This document shows, one piece after another, positions 14,973 to 21,919 of a stretch of DNA of 53,871 bases. The translations under genes were made by a program, and so were the position numbers. Numbering within the stretch: position 1 is the first letter of the stretch; every line of letters starts with the position of its first letter. Below the pieces are notes generated by a model that saw only the letters and a list, made by a program, of their open reading frames with translations, did not search any database and was not told the DNA's origin. Source of the stretch: Prevotella sp. Its GTDB lineage: Bacteria; Bacteroidota; Bacteroidia; Bacteroidales; Bacteroidaceae. The stretch spans positions 1-53,871 of the forward strand of contig JAEEHW010000140.1 in the NCBI GenBank assembly GCA_016281055.1. The letters are read 5' to 3'.

Positions 14973-17900
14973 AGGAACCACCTTGTCGTCGTTGACATAC
15001 CACAGGAAGCCTTTGACATCAGGCATTCCCATCTCACTGAGCAGGCGCATATAACCGCCTACTTGCTCTTGGTGCTCTGCGTGCTGCTTGCCAAACTTGA
15101 AGTCTATGACAATGGTTTCTTTCTCGTCAGCTATCACACGGTCGGGGCGACATTCTCCCGATGGAGTGAGCAGCGTACATTCGTTATACACCTTCCAGCG
15201 GTCGGAGAACCACTCACGCACCTGCTTGGCAGCAAACTTGCTCCGCAGTGTCTTTATCAACTCGTCGCGCGACACGGTATCGTCATACAGCACACCCTCC
15301 ATCTCCATCTGGCGCAACACCGGTTCTACATCGTTGAGCGTGCGTATGGAGGCAAACAACTGGTGCATCACCATGCCTATGCGTATGTATCGCTGACGGT
15401 CTGACTCTCCCACCGCATCGTCGGCGAAGGCAAGGCTGTCATTACTCTGGCGATACTCCACCCTGCCCTCGTAGGAACATACCGGGACGGACACCGGCAC
15501 CGGGGTGACATCGAAGACAGAAAAGGATTGGCTTTCCCCTTCGGGCCGCCGAGCTAAACCTTCTTCATTCTTCATTCTACATTCTTCATTCCCCGACATA
15601 TCATACGTCATCTCCAACACCTGTTCTGCATCGTCAAGGCCTTCAATATGCACCGGCACTCCCTCTATCATTCCGGGCAACTTCCGTATCACGTCCTCTA
15701 TCACCTTGGAGCGTATGGGCGCTGCCGAACTCTTGCCGCTCTTCGGCAACTTATACCTCTTGCCGATGATAAACAGCGAATGTCCGGCACGCGTCATTGC
15801 CACATACAGCAGGTTCAGGTTATCGACCACCGTCTGTATGTGTTCCTCTATGCCGTCGTTTTCATATATCGTACCCATGAGCGACGATACGCTCCTATAG
15901 TCCACCGGCACCATTGGCAGACGTGAGAAGGGGGCTTCCTTCGGTTGCAGCCACAGTGTCTCAGCATGGCTGGGATTGGGCGACCAGTCGCAGTATGGCA
16001 GTATCACATGCTTGAACTCCAGTCCCTTACTCTTGTGTATGGTCATGATGCGTATGCCGTCACACTCGGTTGTCTGTATGGTCTTGCCATGTATTTCTTC
16101 CTCCCATGCCTCAAGGAAATCCTCGAGCACCGGTGCCATGTCATTGGTGAAGCCATGCAGATGGTCAAAGAATTTAGTGACATACGCTCCCTCGTCCGTC
16201 ATCTTATCTACGGCAAACAGCCTTACCAACGACTCCGCCATATCATGTAACGGCATCGCTATCAGCGCCTCACGCTTTTCTTCAAACAAGTCCATCTGCT
16301 CATCCGTACTCCGGCGCATCAATGCTGCACGCGCCACCTCGTCGCCGGGGTGTGCCAACAGCGTCATGGCATCTACAATCACGCTCACCGCCTTGGAGGC
16401 GTCAAGACGGAATGCCTCGGCTGACACCACCTTGAGCGTGGAGTCATTCTCCTCTATGTATTTCGCCAGCGTCGTTATCTCCTTGGTCCACCTCACCAGT
16501 ATGGCGATGTCTCTCTGGCTGGCGCCCTTCACCGCCATCAGGTCATGTATGATCTCCAGTGTTCGCTCGCACATGGTTTCTGCCTCACTTTCGGGCAGCA
16601 GTTCTATGTGTACCAGTCCGCCACGCATGCGTTTGGCTGGTATCTCCTGCTTCACGTCGGCGTATGCCTTGGCCAGTTCGTCGGCTCTTTCTCTTGAATA
16701 TTCGGCAATGCCTTCCACCTCTATCTCTGCCGCACGCTCGAAGAACGCATTGTTGAAAGCTATCACGCCGCGCTCCGAACGCCAGTTGGTGGTCTTGGGC
16801 TGGAAGTCTATCTGACCGTCGTCAAACTGTTTCTCTATGCCGTTGAGCAAACGCCAGTCGCCGGAACGGAAGCGGTAGATGCTCTGCTTCACGTCGCCCA
16901 CGATGAGGTTGCTGTTGCCGTGCGACATACATTCCGTGAGAAGGGTCTTGAAGTTTGCCCACTGCACGGTGCTGGTGTCCTGAAACTCGTCTATCATGAT
17001 ATGCTCGAGCTGCGAACCTATCTTCTCGAAGATGAATGGCGAGTCGTCTTCGCCCATCACATCATGGAGCAGTCCCTGCGTGTCGCTCAGCATGAACCGC
17101 TGCGATGCCTCGTTGAGCTTGTGCGCACTTTCTTCGATGCGTTTCAGCAGTCTGACGTCATTAAGGTGTCTGAGCGTGGCCATCACCGAGTTATACAGCC
17201 GCGCATCCTTGTCACGCTCTTCCTCCGTCTCTCTCAGCAAGGGCATGAGGTATTCCACCACCAGGGGAACGATGACGTCGCTTTCCGCACTGTCTTCCTT
17301 CACCCACGCATCCACGCTTTCCAGACAGTCATTCACGGTCTTGTTGGCGATGGTGTCTTCAGCAAACCTTCCATCTCTCAGTTTCTTGAAGTAACTCATT
17401 ATGCTGCGGCTCTTGCCCTTGAAACTCTCGTCCACCGACAGTCCTGCAGCCTCCACATTGTCTATCGCCTCACGGCCCACCGCCATATATTTCTCAAGCG
17501 CCTCCTTCTTCATCTTCTGCAGTTCACCCTGATAGTCGTCAAAGAAGTTGTCGTCGGCAAAGATTTCCTCCATCTTGGTGCGGTTGCGCTTGTATATCTC
17601 ATTGAAGATGGCACCGCCGAAGGCCTTGATGTTCTTGATGACATTCCATGATTTCTCGTCCTCCAAGCGGTCGTTCATATACCTCACCACCACGCCAAGC
17701 AGTTTCTTGTCGTCGGCAAGCGAGTCAACGATGTCGTCAACGGCTTGCTCCACCACCTGACTGTTGTTCAGTCCCACGCGCAGGTTGGCGCTCAGTCCCA
17801 GTTCCTTGGCAAGGTTGCGAAGCACTCCCTGAAAAAACGTGTCGATGGTCTGCACACGGAAGAAGTGGTAGTTGTGCAACAGCAGTCTGAGGGCCTTGCC

Positions 17901-18173
17901 CGCCTGACTGCGCACAAACTCTGGCGCCATACCGGTATCGCTGACTATCACGTTCAGGTATCCGTCAGACGACGGCAGTCCGTGGCTCAGTCCATACAGC
18001 TGCGACAATATGCGCATCTTCATCTCCTCCGTAGCCTTGTTCGTAAAGGTCACGGCGAGTATGCCCTCGTAGGCGCGAGGGTTCACCAACAAGAGTTTTA
18101 TGTATTCCACAGCCAGCGTGAACGTCTTGCCGCTGCCTGCGCTTGCCTTAAAAACGGTCAGTGGTTTCTTCAT
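14955..18173 (-). CDS. addA: AddA-like UvrD-family helicase with PD-(D/E)XK nuclease
   Basis: This 1072-residue protein shows all superfamily 1A helicase motifs: Walker A ASAGSGKT (residues 10-17), DEFQDTS (about 393-399), GDVKQSIYRFRSGDW, TTNWRSERG, IHKSKGLEFKHV and LLYVAMTRAG. The C-terminal nuclease domain carries TIVIDFKFGKQ (about 1031-1041), the PD-(D/E)XK core. With AddB it unwinds and resects DNA ends. Residues about 857-878 (EECRMKNEEG and LARRPEG) sit between helicase and nuclease domains and are encoded by the same dispersed repeat that interrupts addB. The last codons come from another repeat. Transcription likely starts about 330 bp upstream, so the leader contains a MITE-like element. 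Confidence 0.9.
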   Translation of the reverse strand: MKKPLTVFKASAGSGKTFTLAVEYIKLLLVNPRAYEGILAVTFTNKATEEMKMRILSQLYGLSHGLPSSDGYLNVIVSDTGMAPEFVRSQAGKALRLLLHNYHFFRVQTIDTFFQGVLRNLAKELGLSANLRVGLNNSQVVEQAVDDIVDSLADDKKLLGVVVRYMNDRLEDEKSWNVIKNIKAFGGAIFNEIYKRNRTKMEEIFADDNFFDDYQGELQKMKKEALEKYMAVGREAIDNVEAAGLSVDESFKGKSRSIMSYFKKLRDGRFAEDTIANKTVNDCLESVDAWVKEDSAESDVIVPLVVEYLMPLLRETEEERDKDARLYNSVMATLRHLNDVRLLKRIEESAHKLNEASQRFMLSDTQGLLHDVMGEDDSPFIFEKIGSQLEHIMIDEFQDTSTVQWANFKTLLTECMSHGNSNLIVGDVKQSIYRFRSGDWRLLNGIEKQFDDGQIDFQPKTTNWRSERGVIAFNNAFFERAAEIEVEGIAEYSRERADELAKAYADVKQEIPAKRMRGGLVHIELLPESEAETMCERTLEIIHDLMAVKGASQRDIAILVRWTKEITTLAKYIEENDSTLKVVSAEAFRLDASKAVSVIVDAMTLLAHPGDEVARAALMRRSTDEQMDLFEEKREALIAMPLHDMAESLVRLFAVDKMTDEGAYVTKFFDHLHGFTNDMAPVLEDFLEAWEEEIHGKTIQTTECDGIRIMTIHKSKGLEFKHVILPYCDWSPNPSHAETLWLQPKEAPFSRLPMVPVDYRSVSSLMGTIYENDGIEEHIQTVVDNLNLLYVAMTRAGHSLFIIGKRYKLPKSGKSSAAPIRSKVIEDVIRKLPGMIEGVPVHIEGLDDAEQVLEMTYDMSGNEECRMKNEEGLARRPEGESQSFSVFDVTPVPVSVPVCSYEGRVEYRQSNDSLAFADDAVGESDRQRYIRIGMVMHQLFASIRTLNDVEPVLRQMEMEGVLYDDTVSRDELIKTLRSKFAAKQVREWFSDRWKVYNECTLLTPSGECRPDRVIADEKETIVIDFKFGKQHAEHQEQVGGYMRLLSEMGMPDVKGFLWYVNDDKVVPVNSKP

Positions 18174-18218
18174 CTGAATCTTATTTGATTGATAGTTGAA
18201 AGATTAAGGTTCTTTCTC

Positions 18219-18427
18219 TATATTAACGTGAACTCGACGAGATAAATATTCTTTTATCGTTAATGTCGTTAATATAGAACATTAATTTCATTAATAAACT
18301 TAGGGTAAAGCATTAATGGTATTAACGAATGAAATTAACGGTATTAACGTAAAAAGACAAAAATGGTCATTATGTCTTACAGTGGACAAATGTCATTAAT
18401 ATGATTTCGTCGAACTGACGTTATATT
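18219..18427. repeat. MITE-like element with about 22-bp inverted ends
   Basis: Left end TATTAACGTGAACTCGACGA (18221-18240) and right end TCGTCGAACTGACGTTATAT (18407-18425) are imperfect reverse complements. The inside is a series of GTTAAT/ATTAAC motifs (CGTTAATGTCGTTAATA, GGTATTAACG) that can pair with each other. There is no ORF. It lies inside the predicted addAB leader. Confidence 0.5.
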
Positions 18428-18513
18428 AAGGTTCGATTGTATTGCAGTATCAAACAAACCTTCATCCTTATTCCCTTCTTCCTTCTTCTCTTCATCCTTC
18501 TTCTTTTCAATGG

Positions 18514-18545
18514 CAAATTTACGAATAAAAAACGAAATGCGCAAA
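18514..18545 (-). promoter_or_regulatory. Promoter of addAB
   Basis: On the minus strand TTTG (18545-18542), a 20-bp spacer and TAAATTTG (18521-18514) match the consensus precisely. It is the only good candidate upstream of addA and implies a leader of about 330 nt. Confidence 0.6.
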
Positions 18546-18724
18546 CAGTTCCTATTTAAATAAACTTTTCACCCCACATTTTTTTATTTTAACTGCCGTT
18601 TCCTTGCGATAGAAATCACCAACGCCAACTTTGCTCTCAAATACGCCAGTATTCCGCTCGTTAAGTATGTTACTGTACCACAGTAACATAACCTCATCCT
18701 CGCTTTCGCCGCAATCCCCTCCTC

Positions 18725-18768
18725 TTGTAATAGCATAGCTTTTACAGTGTAATATGATAGCTTTTACC
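18725..18768. repeat. Short array of 22-bp GATAGCTTTTAC repeats
   Basis: Two units of the form TGTAATATGATAGCTTTTAC, with degenerate copies continuing to about 18810. Each unit is itself nearly palindromic (GTAAAA...TTTTAC). A four-unit relative lies at 34660-34746. Just upstream is a perfect hairpin GTTACTGT-ACC-ACAGTAAC (about 18669-18687). Confidence 0.5.
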
Positions 18769-18809
18769 TTCTAATACCATTCACTTTACCATGCAATAAC
18801 TACCGTTTT

Positions 18810-18913
18810 AATGCACAATTCATAATGCACAATTCACAATTATTGCGTATCGGTCGCACTTTTTGTTGTATCTCACTTAATTATGCATTGTACATTATGC
18901 ATTTTGCATTGAA
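18810..18913. repeat. AATGCACAATTC-type inverted repeat
   Basis: The arms AATGCACAATTCATAATGCA (18810-18842) and AATTATGCATTGTACATTAT (18879-18912) face each other around a 37-bp middle. This is the same family as 5316-5440 and 34538-34642, here without a clear CCATGCGG core. Confidence 0.6.
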
Positions 18914-19017
18914 CTATTCTTCTATTTTGTCACCCAAACCCATGCGTCATTTGTTCACAAATCCGCAGCTTCCTATTGGAGATTTAGAAAAAAGAGTTAA
19001 GTTGATGTTGTTATGAT

Positions 19018-19357
19018 TGCTTCGCAAGAAATCCTTTGAAAATCAAAATAAAAATCTCAGAGAAGAAATATTTCTGGGCGAAGCCCAAGTATTATTATTC
19101 AGATTTTTGGGGGATTTCTAACCGAAGGTTATAAGAAATGAAAAAATAGTATGAAATTATCTGTGTCGTCTTATATTTTTTTTTGAAGACAACTTAGGAC
19201 AACGGGGACAACTTTCTCTCACACATCACTTTGTAATCCCCTACTGTTGTCATTGTTGTCTGTGTTGTCTTCTATTCTACCAAATACAAAAAAATGCATA
19301 AATTTCTCATATAATGCTTGCTTCATGAGAAAAAATGAACACGAAGGTTTAGCTCGA
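19018..19357. repeat. Composite repeat: GTTGTC palindrome and GGTTTAGCTCG core
   Basis: The region contains a hairpin GGGC-GAA-GCCC, arms AGAAATCC/GGGATTTCT, then from 19118 to 19278 a unit beginning CTAACCGAAGGTTATAA. In it GAAGACAAC and GGACAAC (19170s-19210s) pair with GTTGTC hexamers (19244-19272). The core GAAGGTTTAGCTCGACG follows at 19343-19359. The 19118-19278 unit recurs inverted at 53715-53871. No gene is visible in the 18174-19531 spacer. Confidence 0.6.
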
Positions 19358-19402
19358 CGAAAGTCAATCTCACTTATCCTCACGAATCAGCAAGTGTTAA
19401 AT

Positions 19403-19484
19403 TTATCGAAAATCAATAAAGTTTTATCGAATTTATTTGGTAGATTGAAAAATAGTTTTTAATTTTGCATATCGAAATTCGATA
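19403..19484 (+). promoter_or_regulatory. Promoter and TATCGAA operator boxes of the DUF2975/XRE operon
   Basis: TTTG (19436-19439), a 20-bp spacer and TAATTTTG (19460-19467) form the promoter. TTATCGAA occurs at 19403-19410 and again 21 bp later at 19424-19431. A perfect palindrome TATCGAA-A-TTCGATA sits at 19470-19484, on the predicted start site. Two boxes two helical turns apart plus a palindrome over the start look like binding sites of a dimeric repressor, most simply the XRE protein of the same operon. Confidence 0.55.
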
Positions 19485-19531
19485 AACATATAAATAAATT
19501 CAATAAATAACATCATTAAAACAATAAAATC

Positions 19532-20017
19532 ATGAGCACAGACAAATTGTTTCGCGCTGCAGCAGAGAATCCAATCACCACACTTCTCCTTATGCTTATA
19601 ACCATTGTAATGGCAGTTTGCATTTATGGCAATATTCAGGACATGCGCACTGCAACGACAGGCTACGAATATTGCGGTGCTCTCTGCTACCTGTTTGAGT
19701 ACATCTGCATCAGCTATTTCATGGCCATCTTCTTCATTATGGGCTGCCTTACATATATTAATAAGCGGTATTCCAAGTGGAGCATCTGGCTGTTTTATGT
19801 GTTGGGGGCGTCGGTATTCATAAAATTCTTCATAGCAAACATGATTTTTAGCTATATTTACCATCACGTTGAAAGCCAGTACATGGACCAGCTGCCCTCG
19901 CTGGCTAATAGGGTTTACTCAGGAGCTATCTATTGGATTGCCATCGTCTTCTTCGTCGTGCCCAAGTTCATTAAGGACACCATAAAGCTGAAAAAAGAAC
20001 AGGAATTAACAATTTAA
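19532..20017 (+). CDS. DUF2975-like membrane protein
   Basis: This 161-residue protein has four predicted membrane helices (about 16-34, 50-72, 88-108 and 132-152) with short loops and a lysine-rich C-terminus. Layout and the immediately following small XRE regulator match the DUF2975/YozG pair found in many Firmicutes and Bacteroidetes. The family has no proven function; its pairing with a Cro-like regulator suggests a sensor or self-regulated membrane module. The next gene starts 6 bp after its stop, so the two are translationally linked. Confidence 0.72.
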   Translation: MSTDKLFRAAAENPITTLLLMLITIVMAVCIYGNIQDMRTATTGYEYCGALCYLFEYICISYFMAIFFIMGCLTYINKRYSKWSIWLFYVLGASVFIKFFIANMIFSYIYHHVESQYMDQLPSLANRVYSGAIYWIAIVFFVVPKFIKDTIKLKKEQELTI

Positions 20018-20023
20018 TGTCCT

Positions 20024-20233
20024 ATGGGAAAGATCATTGTAAATCTCGATGTAGAGATGGCAAAGCGCAAAATGTCGCTGAGCGAACTGGCTGACCGTGT
20101 AGGTCTGACGCTGGCCAACCTCTCAATCCTAAAGACGGGTAAGGCCAAGGCTGTGCGCTTCACCACCCTTGAAGCCATCTGCCGCGAATTAGGTTGCCAA
20201 CCCGGCGACATCCTTGAATACAGAGATGAATAA
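20024..20233 (+). CDS. Small XRE/Cro-type transcriptional regulator (YozG-like)
   Basis: This 69-residue protein is a single helix-turn-helix domain: MSLSELADRVGLTLANLSIL (about 19-38) contains the two DNA-contacting helices, and CRELGCQPGDILEY is the usual end of this subfamily. It is likely to bind DNA as a dimer and to control its own operon through the TATCGAA boxes in front of the upstream gene. In related pairs the membrane partner may modulate the regulator; that is inference. Confidence 0.85.
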   Translation: MGKIIVNLDVEMAKRKMSLSELADRVGLTLANLSILKTGKAKAVRFTTLEAICRELGCQPGDILEYRDE

Positions 20234-20274
20234 AAAATGAGCAATTACGAAAAGCCACTGCTCTCTTAGTTTAG

Positions 20275-20511
20275 AACCCTTGTTATGATAAACCAATCAA
20301 AACAGAAGCATCCGCATTAGAGCCGTCTATCACACGAGGTGAAAACACGCAAAGCGCACAGTCCAATAATGCAGATGCTTCATCAAGTGCAAAGTTACTA
20401 AATTTTTTCCGACACTTACAAGGAAAACGGAAAAACATCCTGCACGACCTGACGAAAGGCAGGGAGGAACTTATCTTTACCTACGAGAACGGAGAAGCGA
20501 GGTGGTGGTAG
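20275..20511 (+). pseudogene. Open frame without a start codon, possible gene remnant
   Basis: A frame open for 78 codons between stops has no ATG. Its last 30 codons read ILHDLTKGREELIFTYENGE then ARWW and have the codon choice of genuine genes, unlike the first half. It could be the tail of a decayed gene, but an open frame of this length also arises by chance. I recognise no family. It overlaps the candidate RNA described next. Confidence 0.25.
20300..20397 (-). ncRNA. Candidate small structured RNA with its own promoter
   Basis: On the minus strand the -7 box TAACTTTG (20397-20390) predicts a start near 20383, exactly at a 15-bp stem. The strands GAAGCATCTGCATTA (20381-20367) and TAATGCGGATGCTTC (20319-20305) pair with a single G-T wobble position. 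Inside are two smaller hairpins (TCAC/GTGA and GCGC/GCGT type). The stem is followed by TGTTTTG, a weak terminator-like U stretch. No protein is encoded in this direction before the DUF2975/XRE operon. The TSS-to-stem coincidence is the main support. Confidence 0.35.
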
Positions 20512-20574
20512 ATACACACCACTTTCAGCATTGCGTTATATTTTCTTAAAATATGGGGGAAGATGAAAGGTTTA

Positions 20575-20606
20575 TTTGGATAAACCATACTTTTTTCTTA
20601 CTTTTG
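20575..20606 (+). promoter_or_regulatory. Promoter of the MBL-hydrolase operon
   Basis: TTTG (20575-20578), a 20-bp spacer and TACTTTTG (20599-20606). The predicted start is about 20613, giving a leader of only 14 nt before the ATG at 20627. Confidence 0.65.
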
Positions 20607-20626
20607 CACAAAATATTAACTAAATA

Positions 20627-21433
20627 ATGCTGAAATTCATTTCTCTGGGCAGTGGCAGCAGTGGCAACTGCTACTACCTCCAGACTGACAATGACGCGAT
20701 GCTGATAGATGCAGGTGTGGGGATAAGAGCAGTAAAGAGTCACCTGCATGACTACGGTCTTAACTTGAACAGCGTCAAACATATATTGGTGACACACGAT
20801 CACGCTGACCACATAAAAGCAGTCGGCGTGATTAGCAGTGAATATAACATTCCCGTCTATGCCACACGCGAGGTGCATGTGGGCATACAGCGAAACTATT
20901 GCGTGCCGAAGAAAATACAGGCGGACAACTGCCGACTGATAGAAAAGGACACGAGAATAAAACTGGGCGACTTCTATGTCACTCCGTTCGCTGTGCCGCA
21001 CGACAGTTCCGGCAACGTAGGCTTTCGCATAGAAGCAGAGGGCGTGGTGTTCTGCCTGATGACCGACGTGGGACACGTGACAGAACAGATGCAGCAGTAT
21101 ATCGGCGAGGCGAATTATCTGGTGATAGAGGCGAACTACGACACGGAGATGCTGCACAGCGGAGCATATCCCGCTCATCTGAAGACACGCATAGACGGTC
21201 CAACAGGACACTTGTCAAACCAGGCATGCGGCGAGGCACTGGCAAACCATGCCACGGCAAACCTAAAGCATGTATGGCTGTGCCACCTCAGCGAGGAGAA
21301 CAATCACCCCGTACTGGCACTGAAGACAATTGAGCAGACACTGCGTTCGTATGGACTCGTGATGGGTAAGGACTTCATCGTGGAAGACCTGAAACGCAAG
21401 ACACCGTCAGAACTGTACGAACTGAGTATATAA
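20627..21433 (+). CDS. YycJ/WalJ-like MBL-fold metallo-hydrolase
   Basis: This 268-residue protein of the metallo-beta-lactamase fold begins FISLGSGSSGNCYYL, the signature of the YycJ/WalJ group. The metal-binding motif is H57-x-H59-x-D61-H62 (THDHADH), with later ligands in FAVPHDSSGNVGF (about 123-135) and CHLSEENN (about 223-230). YycJ proteins are dinuclear-metal nucleases linked to mismatch repair or replication control in Gram-positives; the role in Bacteroidetes is not established. It starts an ordered + strand series with the DUF1573, relA and DUF4301 genes. Confidence 0.88.
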   Translation: MLKFISLGSGSSGNCYYLQTDNDAMLIDAGVGIRAVKSHLHDYGLNLNSVKHILVTHDHADHIKAVGVISSEYNIPVYATREVHVGIQRNYCVPKKIQADNCRLIEKDTRIKLGDFYVTPFAVPHDSSGNVGFRIEAEGVVFCLMTDVGHVTEQMQQYIGEANYLVIEANYDTEMLHSGAYPAHLKTRIDGPTGHLSNQACGEALANHATANLKHVWLCHLSEENNHPVLALKTIEQTLRSYGLVMGKDFIVEDLKRKTPSELYELSI

Positions 21434-21538
21434 AACCATGACGGCCTTAAACCTCTGCCGACAAAACGAGTCATAGGAAATAGAAAGCGGTCAACAAATG
21501 TTGACACACAAATGATGAACAATAATAAAATCAGGGAT

Positions 21539-21919
21539 ATGAAAAAGATTTTACTTACAATGGTGGCCCTCATGGGCTTCACTACTGTCACAATGGCCGA
21601 GCCAAAGGTGACATTCGAGAAAACCACACACAACTTCGGTACTTTCTCTGAAGCAAACGCCACACAGAAATGCACTTTCTCTTTCACTAACACTGGCGAC
21701 CAACCTCTGATCATCAACCAAGCCGTGGCATCATGCGGATGCACTGTGCCTAAGCACACCAAGACTCCCGTGAAACCAGGTGAGAAGGGAACCATCGAGG
21801 TGGTTTACAACGGTCAGGGCAAGTTCCCCGGACACTTCAAGAAGACTATCACCGTGCGTACAAACGGTACACCAGAAATGGTGCGCTTGTACATTGAAGG
21901 CGACATGACAGAGAAATAA
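21539..21919 (+). CDS. Secreted DUF1573 domain protein
   Basis: This 126-residue exported protein has a signal peptide (MKKILLTMVALMGFTTVTMA) and one DUF1573 domain, an immunoglobulin-like fold with the signature HNFGTFSE...FTNTGDQPLII and VASCGCTVP with its two conserved cysteines (about 63-68). The start at 21539 is preferred to an upstream ATG because it places the signal peptide at the N-terminus. Function of these small periplasmic proteins is unknown. Its stop TAA overlaps the relA start (TAATG), so the two genes are translationally coupled, an odd pairing of an exported protein with a cytoplasmic stress enzyme. Confidence 0.88.
   Translation: MKKILLTMVALMGFTTVTMAEPKVTFEKTTHNFGTFSEANATQKCTFSFTNTGDQPLIINQAVASCGCTVPKHTKTPVKPGEKGTIEVVYNGQGKFPGHFKKTITVRTNGTPEMVRLYIEGDMTEK

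Noticed and set aside
12028..18173. Phage or RecBCD-like mobile origin for addAB
   Set aside because: Both genes have complete conserved motifs and ordinary neighbours, and no phage or plasmid genes occur in the window.
18174..18513. Riboswitch or attenuator in the addAB leader
   Set aside because: I found no recognisable riboswitch core or leader peptide, only a MITE-like repeat.
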